The notes under the pieces are model-generated. The model saw nothing but the letters and a program-made list of their open reading frames with translations, searched no databases and was not told where the DNA came from. This document shows, in pieces, positions 1 through 11,092 of a stretch of DNA of 64,000 nucleotides (position 1 is its first letter; each line of letters begins with the position of its first letter). This DNA is from Acanthochromis polyacanthus (Eukaryota > Chordata > Actinopteri > Pomacentridae), in contig NC_067129.1 in assembly GCF_021347895.1 (NCBI RefSeq), forward strand, positions 35,436,604 through 35,500,603, read 5' to 3'. The position numbers were made by a program, and so were the translations under genes.

Positions 1-2211
<2,211 letters not shown>

Positions 2212-2254
2212 CGTCATCCGAACCACCCTGTTCGGGCACCAGGAGGCGCCCATA

Positions 2255-2275
2255 GGAGGGGGGGGGGGGGGGGGG
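2255..2275 (+). other. Polypurine tract of the Gypsy element
   Basis: A purine run (AGGAGG followed by a long G run) lies directly before the TGTCAG that opens the LTR. Its position between the chromodomain stop and the LTR is where plus-strand priming occurs in LTR elements. Confidence 0.7.
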
Positions 2276-2278
2276 TAC

Positions 2279-3259
2279 TGTCAGATCTGCTCCAGCAGGC
2301 TCTGGCTAGGGCTCCTCCCTCCCTTGTGATTTTTTCCTTGTAGGTATCCTGAGTCCTGTGGCAACCACAGGTGGAAGCAATCTGGGCCATCAGCTGACGC
2401 AGGAACAGGTGTGCCGGTGCCAGTTAATGATCCACCTCCTCTCCATTTATTCAGACGTCAGTCACCCCTTGGACGCCAGATCATGAATGCACATGTTGGA
2501 ACCTCACCTGCTCCTGGACTACCTGCTTTTGGACTCACCTGTCTCAGCGTTTCCAAACAGACGCCGGTGTTTACTTTGCCAGCCCTCTGCCTCCTGTTGG
2601 GACTCCATTTTTGTCGTCGCTGCCGCGACCACCTACCCCAGCCCACAGCACCAAATCCCCAGTCAACCGTCCGTCCCCGGCTCGAGCCAGGTTGGGTTAT
2701 TCGCAGTAGTTTCGAACCTAGATTGGGCTTTTCTAGAGAGCTAGTTGCCCTTCTGTTTTTGAGTCTATGTTGTTTTTCTTGGTGAGCTTAGTTGCTCTTC
2801 TGCTTTCAGTCCATGTTGTCTTCTTAGTGAGCTTAGTAGTTTTGTGTTTTGAGTCTGTGTTGTTCTCCTAGTGAGCTTAGTAGCTTTTCTGCTTCAGGTC
2901 TATATTGTCTTCTTAGTGAGCTTAGTAGCTTTTCTGCTTTGGGTCTATGAGGTTCTCTTAGAGAGATTTTTCACTCAGCAGCTTGAGTCTTTGCCCCCCC
3001 CCCCAGAGAGCTTAGCTGCGTGCTGTTGCTTTTTCCTAAAGCTTAGAATTATTCAGCTCCTTTGGTCTCTCGTGTTTAGAGTTAGTTCTCAGCTTAAGCT
3101 GTTCATTTTAGTGATTTAAAACATTCAAATTTTCCCCACCCAGTAAACCAACCCTGAGTAGACTATTTTGTCTGCCTACCACTAGGGGCTCCCTAGCCCT
3201 TGTTGGTTGTTTTTTTTAGTTCCTGTTTCTGGGACTGTGCTTATGGGAATTGTAGTACA
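2279..3259 (+). mobile_element. 3' LTR of the Ty3/Gypsy element (right edge uncertain)
   Basis: The LTR starts at TGTCAGATCTG immediately after the polypurine tract. The right edge is not marked by a second LTR in the window; TAGTACA at 3253-3259 is the best TG...CA partner, but this is an inference. Inside lies a run of 45-bp tandem repeats (2738-2965) and a pyrimidine-rich 3' part. No coding potential. Confidence 0.6.
2738..2965 (+). repeat. About five tandem copies of a 45-bp unit inside the Gypsy LTR
   Basis: GAGCTTAGT recurs at about 2784, 2829, 2873 and 2918 (spacing 44-45 bp), with a diverged first copy at about 2738. Each unit continues with a TTTTCTGCTTT-like and a GTCTATGTTGT-like block. 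It lies in the LTR and is probably specific to this family. Confidence 0.75.
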
Positions 3260-3270
3260 TTATCCAAGAA

Positions 3271-3612
3271 TTGGAGTATGTCACCAAAAGGTCAATACCT
3301 AACATGATGGATGCAGCTGGACTGGGGAGATGCAACAGAGAAACACGGTACCCCACAACAGACTACAGTAGACTACTGGTAGAGAGGCGAGATGAACAAC
3401 CAACCCAGTCTACAGGGACACCAGGGCTACTCTACACTGTGCGACAGCCAAAGAACCCAGGGGAGACAACCACCGTACCACTAGGATTCAGCCCATGGAG
3501 TCCAGAGGAACCGCCACCTACACATGTTGCCACCGAGGAGCAACCAATAAGGGAATCTCTCATGGCTATGAAAAAGCTATTTATGCTGCTGGAAAATGCA
3601 GAACAATCCTGA
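3271..3612 (+). CDS. Unrecognised 113-codon open frame
   Basis: An open frame next to the Gypsy LTR encoding a 113-residue, Pro/Thr/Arg-rich hydrophilic peptide ending in a short helix-like segment (MKKLFMLLENAEQS). No family is recognised. It could be a fragment of another element's gag-like protein or a chance frame; no promoter, splice sites or conserved motif was seen. The stretch from 3613 to 4118 after it holds nothing further that I can name. Confidence 0.2.
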   Translation: MEYVTKRSIPNMMDAAGLGRCNRETRYPTTDYSRLLVERRDEQPTQSTGTPGLLYTVRQPKNPGETTTVPLGFSPWSPEEPPPTHVATEEQPIRESLMAMKKLFMLLENAEQS

Positions 3613-4373
3613 AAAAACACCGTACTAAAAAAGGAGGATAACCTCACGTGTTGTGCCAGAGACCTGTGTGAGAGAGCTGTCTGTTGAACAAACTGCAAGA
3701 GGCAGCTGTATGTAGAGTAACCCAGTTTGCTGAACATCATATGTGTGTGTCTAATCATTTCCACACATTTGTTTGTGCCTATTTTACCACTCATGAGGCT
3801 TGTGATTATTTTTATTATATTACTAGATGTGTTACTACTGATTTACATATTGCATTAATGTGCTCATTTGAGTTGTGCTAATCTGAAGACGTAAGACGGT
3901 CTCAAGCATCGTTCCCACGGTGTGACTGGAACAAACAAAAGGTACATAGACCAGATTAGATAAAGGATGCACAGGCTTACACACACTAGCACAAAAATCA
4001 TTCAACAGGCGTCGTGAGTGGTGGCTTGGGAGGATGCTCATGATCCTACATGGTAGCGTAGGTGTGCTTTCAGGTCATTATTTGTGTCGCATAATCATTT
4101 CACTACCACTCTGTTTGATTACACTGGGTAACAAAAAAATTTTTTGAAAAATTGTCTAGAGTTTTTTAACTGATTTAGGAGGATTAAGTAGCGCTTAATC
4201 TGAAAATGACATCCGTTTTACTCTATCAGGTCAGGTTTTGAAGCTATACAGATTGGTTGAAAATCTAATTTTTTTGCCCAAATCAAATACACCTGTGTGT
4301 AGTTCACGGCTGAATTATGCCAATACTTATTATCTAAGAATGCTTTATTATTACAAAATACACATTTGAGGGA

Positions 4374-4670
4374 GGGCTGCACAGCGGCATAGTGGTTAGC
4401 ACTTTCGCCTTACAGTGAGAAGATCCCTGGTTTGAATCCCGGGGTGGGTCTGGGATCTTTCTGCATGAAGTTTGCATGTTATCCCTGTGCTCCGGCTTCC
4501 TCCCACAGTCCAAAAATATGCTGAGGTTAATTGGTTACTCTAAATTGTCCGTAGGTGTGAATGTGAGTGTGATTGTTTGTCTGTATATGTGGCCCTGTGA
4601 CAGACTGGCAACCTGCCCAGAGTGTCCCCTGCCTTCACCCGAGTCAGCTGGGATAGACTCCAGCACCCAT
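4374..4670 (+). mobile_element. tRNA-derived SINE, 5' part (split by a LINE)
   Basis: The head resembles a pol III tRNA promoter: a TAGTGGTTAGC A-box-like block and GGTTTGAATCC as B box near 4430. The body carries CATGTT, CCCACAGTCCAAAAATATGC and GGTGTGAATGTGAGTG, shared with the copies at 35555 and 57121. The SINE is flanked by a perfect 12-bp duplication ACATTTGAGGGA (4362-4373 and 7989-8000). Its 3' end is displaced to 7940-7988 by the LINE at 4671-7939. The SINE sits inside the minus-strand gene of the CACTGG transposon. Confidence 0.88.
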
Positions 4671-4681
4671 CTTGTGTTAAG

Positions 4682-6517
4682 ATGGCGCTGTGCGAGCAGC
4701 AGCTGGTTATGGGAGCTCTCAACCCTTTTTTCTTACTTTTCGTTTTTTCTATTGTAAATAGGCACTTTTTCCTATTTTTCCTTAAAGTGGGTGAAGCTTT
4801 GTGCAATCGTGCATATAGGAAACCCACTTTTAACACACTTTTATTCGGAGTTGTGCTGTTTTTTGCACTTTTTGGACTTGCTTCAGGTGAGCCCTCTGGG
4901 AACAGCGGCGGCCGCTCTGAGGAACAAAGACGCTACACACGTGAGACCCTTCTCGGCCTCCGCAGCTCATCCTTTCTCTACACGGAGAGGCCCCATGTCC
5001 CCGCGGAGATACGGAGGAAAAGAAGAGGCTGCAGAGGAGGACGGCGAAAGCGCAGGACTTACTTTCCCTCTATCATCATGGGGAACGTCCTCTCCATCAC
5101 CAACAAGGTAGAGGAGCTGGCCACACTGACGTGGCTGAAGGAGCATCGTGAGTGTAGCCTCATGTGTTTCACGGAGACGTGGCTGAATGGACATACACCG
5201 GACTCTGTGGTTTCCCTGAACGGTTTTACACTCGCGCGCGCGGACCGGAACGCGGTGGGAAGCGGCAAAAAGTCTGGGGGAGGACTGGCTGTGTACGTGA
5301 ATGAGCGGTGGTGTAACCCAGCAAACGTGCATGTGAAGGAACAGCTGTGCACGCGGGACTTGGAGATGCTTACGGTGGCGCTGCGGCCGTATTATCTACC
5401 GAGGGAGTTCTCGCACGTGATTGTGTTTTGCGTGTACATCCCACCATCAGCTCATGCAGGGACAGCGTGTGAAAGACTCCACAGCGCCGTGAGCGAAGCC
5501 CAGAGCCGCCATCCCCGGGCGCTCGTCCTGATCAGTGGAGACTTCAACCACGCCTCCCTCTCTGCCTTTCTCCCTACTTTCACACAGTATGTCACGTGTC
5601 ACACGCGGGGCGACAAGACACTGGACTTGCTGTATGTGAATGTGAAAGGCGCCTACACCGCTGCCCCCCTCCCCCCACTGGGCCGCTCGGACCACAACCT
5701 GGTTCATCTGCTCCCCCACTACACACCCAAGGTGAGAAGAGGACCTGTGCAGAAGAGAACTGTGAAGGCATGGACAGATGAGGCCAGTGAGAGACTCAGA
5801 GACTGTTTCCAGACCACAGACTGGAGCGTGCTCTACAGTCCTCATGGAGATGACATCGATGGCCTCACGCATTGCATCACAGATTACATCAACTTCTGCG
5901 TGGACAGCACTGTGCCAACTCGGACGGTACAGTGCTTCTCCAACAACCACCCCTGGGTCACCCCTGAGCTCAAAGCCCTCCTGAACCAGAAGAAACGGGC
6001 TTTCATCTCAGGGGACAGAGAGGAGCAGAAGAGAGTGCAGCGTGAGCTCCAGTGGCGGATCAGAAGGGCCAAGAAGGACTATGGGAAGAGGCTGGAGGAG
6101 AAGCTGGTTCAGAACAACGCGCGGGACGTGTGGAGAGGACTTAAGAACATTTCTGGACATGGACAGAGTGCCAGAGGGACAGCTGATGGGGACCAGCGCA
6201 GGGCGGACGAGCTGAACTGTTACTTTAACAGATTTGACTCTCCCCCACCCCCTCTGCCCCCTTTCCTGCTCCCCCCTCTTCACACATCCCCAGCCCAGCA
6301 GACCCTCCCCTTCCTGCGACACCTTCACCGGCCCCCAACTCACCCACACGAACTACTCCCACCCCCTGCAGCCCACCTCACTCCCCCCTCACTCCCCCCT
6401 CTCCTTCACACCGGACCAGGTGAGGAGAGAGCTGAGGCGACTGAAGCAGAGGAAATCTGCTGGACCAGACGGCATCAGCCCCAGGCTGCTGAGGACCTGC
6501 GCGGACCAGCTCTGTGA
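4682..6517 (+). CDS. LINE endonuclease ORF (apurinic-type) and linker
   Basis: The frame is open from ATGGCGCTGTGC at 4682. The first ~70 residues contain two very hydrophobic stretches and may be 5' leader rather than protein. From about MGNVLSITNK (5078) the endonuclease is clear: CFTETWL (catalytic Glu), LISGDFNH (Asp/Asn) and GRSDHNLVHL (Ser-Asp-His) in the correct order, ending near 5730. A linker with basic residues (QKKRAFISG, RRAKKDYGK) follows, as in this LINE family. The frame then runs into a Pro-rich stretch and continues to 6517, but the reverse transcriptase is read in the next frame, so one indel in the C-rich region about 6240-6420 separates the two enzymes. All endonuclease catalytic motifs are present. 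The product nicks target DNA for target-primed reverse transcription. Confidence 0.85.
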   Translation: MALCEQQLVMGALNPFFLLFVFSIVNRHFFLFFLKVGEALCNRAYRKPTFNTLLFGVVLFFALFGLASGEPSGNSGGRSEEQRRYTRETLLGLRSSSFLYTERPHVPAEIRRKRRGCRGGRRKRRTYFPSIIMGNVLSITNKVEELATLTWLKEHRECSLMCFTETWLNGHTPDSVVSLNGFTLARADRNAVGSGKKSGGGLAVYVNERWCNPANVHVKEQLCTRDLEMLTVALRPYYLPREFSHVIVFCVYIPPSAHAGTACERLHSAVSEAQSRHPRALVLISGDFNHASLSAFLPTFTQYVTCHTRGDKTLDLLYVNVKGAYTAAPLPPLGRSDHNLVHLLPHYTPKVRRGPVQKRTVKAWTDEASERLRDCFQTTDWSVLYSPHGDDIDGLTHCITDYINFCVDSTVPTRTVQCFSNNHPWVTPELKALLNQKKRAFISGDREEQKRVQRELQWRIRRAKKDYGKRLEEKLVQNNARDVWRGLKNISGHGQSARGTADGDQRRADELNCYFNRFDSPPPPLPPFLLPPLHTSPAQQTLPFLRHLHRPPTHPHELLPPPAAHLTPPSLPPLLHTGPGEERAEATEAEEICWTRRHQPQAAEDLRGPAL

Positions 6518-7793
6518 GGTCCTCTGCCACCTCTACAACCTGAGCCTCAGCCTGGAGCGGGTCCCCGTCCTGTGGAAAACCTCCTGTGTGGTCCCAGTCC
6601 CTAAAACAGCTCACGCCAAGGAACTGGCCCACTACAGACCTGTCGCCCTCACCTCCCACCTCATGAAGACCATGGAGAGGCTCCTCCTCCACTACCTCCG
6701 CTCAGTGGTGAGCTCCGACCTGGACCCGCTGCAGTTTGCCTACAGGCCCAACATGGGGGTAGAAGACTCCGTCATCTACCTGCTGCAGCGAGCGCTCACT
6801 CACCTGGAGAGCGCCGGCAGCGCTGTGAGAGTCATGTTCTTTGACTTCTCCAGCGCCTTCAACACCATCAGGCCGGCGCGGCTGCGGGGGAAGCTGGTGG
6901 ACGCGGGAGTGGATGGACATCTCGCTGCCTGGACCACTGACTACCTCACTGACCGTCCACAGTACATGCGGCTGCGCGGCTGTGAGTCAGAGGTGGTAGT
7001 CTGCAGCACGGGGGCGCCCCAGGGCACCGTCCTCTCACCCTTCCTCTTCACCATCTACACCTCGGACTTCACCTACAACACGGACAGCTGCCATCTCCAG
7101 AATTTCTCTGATGACTCCGCCATTGTGGGCCGTGTGTCTGAGGGGAACGAGCTGGAGTATCGGTCGGTCATCATGGACTTTCTGGACTGGTGTGAGCGCA
7201 ACCATCTGTGCCTCAACACCAGTAAGACGAAGGAGATGGTGGTCGACTTCAGGAGAAGGACACTCCCACATCCACCAGTGAACATCCAGGGGCAGGACAT
7301 TGAAACAGTGGACAGTTTCAAGTACCTGGGTGTTCACCTCAACAATAAACTGGACTGGTCCCACAACACCGATGCTCTGTACAAGAAGGGCCAGAGTCGC
7401 CTCCACCTTCTGAGGAGGCTGAGGTCCTTCGGAGTGTGCAGACCTCTACTAAGGACTTTCTATGACACTGTGGTAGCCTCTGCTTTCCTCTATGCTGTCG
7501 TCTGCTGGGCCCCGGGCAGCACAGAGCGGGACATGAAGAGACTGAACAAGCTGACCAAGAGGGCCAGCTCTGTCCTGGGCTGCCCACTGGACTCTGTGAT
7601 GGATGTGGGTGAGAGGAGGATGTTGACCAAGCTCTCATCCATCATGGACAACAGCTCCCACCCACTGCACCGGACTGTAGTGGAGCTGAGCAGCTCCTTT
7701 AGCACGAGACTCAGACACCCTCAGTGCAAGAAGGAGCGCTACCGCAGGTCCTTCATCCCCACTGCCATCAGACTGTATAACACTACTGTGTAG
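6234..7793 (+). CDS. LINE reverse transcriptase ORF, same element, shifted frame
   Basis: The homologous part starts around SFTPDQVRRELRRLKQRKSAGPDG (about 6405). RT motifs in order: SAGPDGISP, HYRPVALTSHLMKTMERLL, LQFAYR, VMFFDFSSAFNTI (first catalytic Asp), TGAPQGTVLSPFLFTIY, then FSDDSAIVG, which replaces the FADD/YADD core; to my knowledge Y/FSDD is usual in this fish family. DSFKYLGVHLNNKLDW follows. The C terminus (CKKERYRRSFIPTAIRLYNTTV) is complete and ends at TAG 7791-7793. The 519-codon frame has no internal stop. It copies the LINE RNA into DNA at the nick. The frame break against the endonuclease (about 6240-6420) is the only obvious lesion of this copy. Confidence 0.9.
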   Translation: MTLPHPLCPLSCSPLFTHPQPSRPSPSCDTFTGPQLTHTNYSHPLQPTSLPPHSPLSFTPDQVRRELRRLKQRKSAGPDGISPRLLRTCADQLCEVLCHLYNLSLSLERVPVLWKTSCVVPVPKTAHAKELAHYRPVALTSHLMKTMERLLLHYLRSVVSSDLDPLQFAYRPNMGVEDSVIYLLQRALTHLESAGSAVRVMFFDFSSAFNTIRPARLRGKLVDAGVDGHLAAWTTDYLTDRPQYMRLRGCESEVVVCSTGAPQGTVLSPFLFTIYTSDFTYNTDSCHLQNFSDDSAIVGRVSEGNELEYRSVIMDFLDWCERNHLCLNTSKTKEMVVDFRRRTLPHPPVNIQGQDIETVDSFKYLGVHLNNKLDWSHNTDALYKKGQSRLHLLRRLRSFGVCRPLLRTFYDTVVASAFLYAVVCWAPGSTERDMKRLNKLTKRASSVLGCPLDSVMDVGERRMLTKLSSIMDNSSHPLHRTVVELSSSFSTRLRHPQCKKERYRRSFIPTAIRLYNTTV

Positions 7794-7939
7794 TTGGTAT
7801 TATGTGCAATATTTATTATCTTGTTCTTGCACTTTCGTGACTTTTGCACTCCTGTTTTTTGTTTTTGTTTCTAAGAGCCCTGTAATGTTAAATTTCTCCT
7901 TTGTGAGATTAATAAAGTCTATCTTATCTTATCTTACCC
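7794..7939 (+). other. LINE 3' UTR with AATAAA and (ATCTT)n tail
   Basis: AT-rich 3' UTR, AATAAAGTC near 7910, then a TATCTTATCTTATCTTA tail. The same block is recognisable at 18690-18828 and 25722-25785, so it diagnoses the family. The tail unit differs in the 18.8-kb copy (ACTCTTA repeats). Confidence 0.8.
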
Positions 7940-7988
7940 CCCATGACCCTAGTGAGGATAAAGCAGTGTATAGAGGATGGATGGACGG
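7940..7988 (+). mobile_element. SINE 3' end displaced by the LINE
   Basis: CCATGACCCTAGTGAGGATAAAGCAGTG then GGATGGATGG matches the tail of the intact SINE at 35555-35907. Followed by the right copy of the 12-bp duplication at 7989-8000. Confidence 0.85.
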
Positions 7989-8000
7989 ACATTTGAGGGA

Positions 8001-8764
8001 TCACTTACTGCTATCAATGAACAGTCTCCAATCTGTGGGGTCATACTTTGGCACCCCTAGCTTGTGCAGGAGACCCACAATGTCTGAACAATGCACCAAA
8101 TCATTCTCCTCAGAGAAAAAACAGAGGTATTCCTGGTGTCTGTTTCTGTAAAATGTTATGCGAGTACTGTCTGCAAGAAGGTTCTTTTCCTTCAGTCGGG
8201 AAGCCAAAAGCTTAGATCACGAACTAGATCATTTAGCTCTATTTGTGTGAAAGGATGTGGAGCATCATCATCAAGAAACACCTGATCCTCTTGATCTTCA
8301 TGGTCACTAGAGGAATCTCCCTCACTAATATCTGGAAGCTCTCCAAAGACAGGTACTGGGATGTCATCACAGTGAGCTACAGGATGACGTGCTGATTGAA
8401 GATCAGGATATGTAAGGCTGCCCCTGTTCTTTCTGTTAATCCCAGTTACATCTACAGCACAGAAGTAGCAGTCAATGACATGGTTTGCTGGTTCTCTCCA
8501 AACCATGGGAACTCCAAACTTTAGACAACTCTTCTTGCCCTTTGTCCATTGACGCAGATACTCAGTACATGCTTTGCACACCATATGTGGGGCCCAGGCT
8601 TTATCCTGGTCACCAAGCTTTATACCAAAATAGGCATTACAGGCACGCTTTATGAAGCTTGTAACAGAGTTCCTGTTAGGTGCCAATGTGTATTCACCAC
8701 AGATGTAGCAGAATACATCAGGTTGATTTTTGCAAGCTCTTCTGCAAGAAGCCATGGTATTCAC
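8001..8764 (-). pseudogene. Cysteine-rich protein of a transposon-borne family, N-terminal part, broken
   Basis: Read on the minus strand from an ATG near 8764 (a second in-frame Met starts MASCRRACKNQ). Residues 1-190 hold three CxxC pairs (FCYICGEYT, VCKACTEYL, DCYFCAVD), suggesting zinc binding, then an acidic Asp/Glu/Ser segment (EGDSSSDHEDQEDQ). The frame stops after DLVRDLSFWLPD; homology resumes in another frame with ASRLKEKNLL ... WRLFIDSSK, then a stop codon where I expect Arg. It is cut there by the SINE duplication. I recognise the family as a recurrent uncharacterised protein in fish and invertebrate genomes; I do not know its biochemical role. Its position between CACTGG inverted repeats suggests it belongs to that transposon. 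Non-functional here. Confidence 0.72.
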
Positions 8765-9072
8765 CTACGTGCAAAGAATAAAAATAAGTAATTTACTGAA
8801 GATATTTCAAGAAACAAAAACTGTGTATCATCCAAAACAATATACGATAGAGATGTACACCAAAAATATAGTGATTGTAAGTTGTAGATGCGTAAACAAT
8901 AAAGCAATCATATGCATATATATAAAGAAAAGGTGAAAAACAACAAATGGTCATAGTTAAAAAAGTTGACCTGATAGAGCAAAACTAATGTTACATTTGA
9001 ATTCTGCACCCCAAAATTATGTTAAAACAGCTTTAAAACCTCAGACAATTTTTTTGTTGTTGACCAGTGTTA

Positions 9073-9500
9073 TTTTTTGACTTATTACTTGCATTGCATG
9101 CTCATTTAACCATCACACAGTTTATTATTGATATTGTTTTACTTTTGTTGAAGTAAGATATCACAGAGACTGTCTCTATCACCTAGTGGGGGTTTTACCC
9201 TCCCTGAAAGGTCAGATTATGTGGGGAGGGAGGTTTCCCCTGCCATGTCATGGGGACAGTTAAGAGCCAGACAAGGATGATCACCGAGTCCTCTGGGTGA
9301 GTTTATCCTGAGGACTTGACAGGTGTCAACTGGTTACCTTTGTGGCCAGGACGGTGATCCTCATTGTTGGGATATAGGGAGATTATCATATATCTATATA
9401 TATCACATTATGTATTCACATTACTTATTGTGTGTTTATGCTTTTTGAAATTTTGTTCATGCCCAAGGTACTTCAACTTGTGTGGTCCTTTTAGGAACAA
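9073..9500 (+). other. Probable 3' internal remnant upstream of the ERV-like LTR
   Basis: Non-coding. It ends in the purine-rich AGGAACAAAGGGGGGAAA that precedes the LTR. No open frame could be assigned; the part before about 9450 may be unrelated DNA. Confidence 0.35.
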
Positions 9501-9510
9501 AGGGGGGAAA
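9491..9510 (+). other. Polypurine tract preceding the ERV-like LTR
   Basis: TTAGGAACAAAGGGGGGAAA ends exactly where the TGTTGAAG of the LTR starts, as expected for a 3' LTR. Confidence 0.6.
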
Positions 9511-10190
9511 TGTTGAAGAATGGTAAATAAACTGGTGAAAAAATGATGAATTAGAAGTAAAATTAAAACTGCTACACTGCAGTAAGGGGAGAATTAAAAC
9601 TGTGTCACAGCAAACTGCGCCACAGCTCTAGGTCCAGATAAAGCTGCTGGAGAATGAGCTGGTTGATCATCTGGATGTCAGAAGGCAGCCTGCCAATGCA
9701 CCTGGTGTTTACCGACAGAAACTAGTAAAAACTGGTTTTAGCTGCCTGTGGCAGGGTGGCAGGCGAGGTCATGTCATGACAAGGGGAGTTACCTTGGGCA
9801 AACATGTATTTGCTGAAGTGAAAAGAGTAATAGAATTGATCTGATGAGGTTCCTCGTGGTAATGAACGGCTCTGATTGGTTGGGCAGTGAGACAGTGGGA
9901 GGGATTTGGCGCACCACCTGGTGGATCTGATCAACTAGTGATTTTTGTAGGAAAGCATCAGGAAATCAGATACTATTAATAACTGAATAAATGATGTAAT
10001 GGTGTCAGACAAGAAGGCTGGACCTGGGGCGTGGAAACCCCAGAGCCAGAAAAGTATAAAAGACAGGGCATCAGAGGGCAGAGCCAGACTTAGAGTGTTT
10101 GGATCTGTGCACTGAATAAACACTTTATTTTTGAATCTGAAGATTGCTCCAAGACTCTTCTCTGTTTTTGATTGGTGAAACTGCTGCAAC
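9511..10190 (+). mobile_element. ERV-like LTR (3' LTR remnant)
   Basis: It begins TGTTG and ends near GCTGCAAC, the expected inverted terminal pair with the last base changed. It contains a TATAAA box at 10055-10060 and an AATAAA poly(A) signal at 10115-10120, 60 bp apart, the usual U3-R geometry. No second LTR, primer-binding site or retroviral protein is visible in the window, so this is a relic. Retrovirus-like rather than Gypsy is an inference from the TATA/AATAAA layout. Confidence 0.62.
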
Positions 10191-11092
10191 TATTATCTTT
10201 TGACCAAGGATATTTTTTTTAAATAAGGAGCTAGAATAAAGACAGAAGACTTCATCTGTGAAGACAATGTATCCACTAAAAAAAGGGCAGATTATAGAGC
10301 CATTCCTATTTAAATAAAAGTTTAATTTTGGTGTTTATATATTGGAACTGAATAGGCTAGCAAATAAATGTACAAATAACATTGATAATATGCATGCAGT
10401 AAAGCTTTTATGCAAAAACGGTGACAGAAATAGTACTCTGTAACAGGGGTGTCCAACTCATTTTAGTTCAGGTGCCACCTACAGCCTAATTTGATCTCAA
10501 GTTGGCCGGACCACAAAATAACAGCACAATAACCTACATATAATGACAACTCCAAACTTTCCCCTCTGTTTCACATGCAAAAATCTTTTTCAATCTTGGA
10601 AAAGTACATTCTGAAAATGTTCACATTTAATGAACTATTGTTTTTACAAAACATTATGAACAACCTGAATTGTTTAAAGAAAAATAGGTGCAATTTCGAC
10701 AACATTACTCCACATTTCATCATTTATAGATCATAGTGTATCTACAAAGCCACTAAACATTTAGTCGCAGCTGTCTGGAACTGAACAATCAAATATTTTA
10801 CAACTTGTCAAGATCTCAAAATGATTTTAAATTTCCATTCATTTCCACATCTGTGTAGAAATCCTGACCGCCTGAACTGACTCACTATACAAACTAAAGT
10901 GGGAACTACAGTGGGTACGGAAAGTGTTCAGACCCCTTGAAATTTTTCACTCTCTGTGTCATCGCAGCCATTTTATTTCTCATTAATGTACACTCAGCAC
11001 CCCATCTTGACAGAAAAAAAACAGAAATGCAGAAATTTTTGCAAATTTAGTAAAAAAGAAAAACTGAAATATCACATGGTCATAAATATTCA

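Larger units (their letters stand above)
4671..7939 (+). mobile_element. Nearly full-length CR1/L2-superclade LINE inserted in the SINE
   Basis: The element starts at about CTTGTGTTAAGATGGCGC and ends with AATAAAGTCTATCTTATCTTATC, a short tandem tail instead of poly(A). It separates the SINE body (...CAGCACCCAT) from the SINE tail (CCCATGACCCTAG...). CCCAT at 4666-4670 and 7940-7944 is the probable target duplication. It encodes an endonuclease and a reverse transcriptase in two frames. A fragment more than 98% identical by eye lies at 18202-18828, and a tail-only copy at 25722-25785. The family is common in fish; I place it in the CR1/L2/Rex1 neighbourhood without claiming an exact name. Confidence 0.88.
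4122..9069. mobile_element. DNA transposon with CACTGG ends and TTA target duplication (CACTA/EnSpm-like), invaded by a SINE and a LINE
   Basis: The left end reads CACTGGGTAACAAAAAAATT; the right end, reverse complemented, reads CACTGGTCAACAACAAAAAA. Similarity continues inward (GTCTAGAG versus GTCTGAGG, and CTCTATCAGGTCA on both sides) for roughly 130 bp. TTA flanks both ends (4119-4121 and 9070-9072). CACTR termini plus a 3-bp duplication are features of the CACTA/EnSpm superfamily; assignment rests on these ends only. The payload is a minus-strand cysteine-rich gene (8001-8764). Without the SINE and LINE inside, the element is only about 1.3 kb, so most of its own coding capacity is gone. 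Confidence 0.72.

Noticed and set aside
4380..4445. Functional tRNA gene
   Set aside because: A/B-box-like blocks are present, but there is no cloverleaf, and the same head recurs in SINE copies with target duplications.
7075..7125. FSDD in the LINE RT as a disabling mutation
   Set aside because: From memory, Y/FSDD is usual for this fish LINE family, so it is not evidence of inactivity.
9722..10189. Minus-strand frames in the ERV-like LTR as small genes
   Set aside because: They lie antisense across TATA and poly(A) signals of the LTR and have no protein features.
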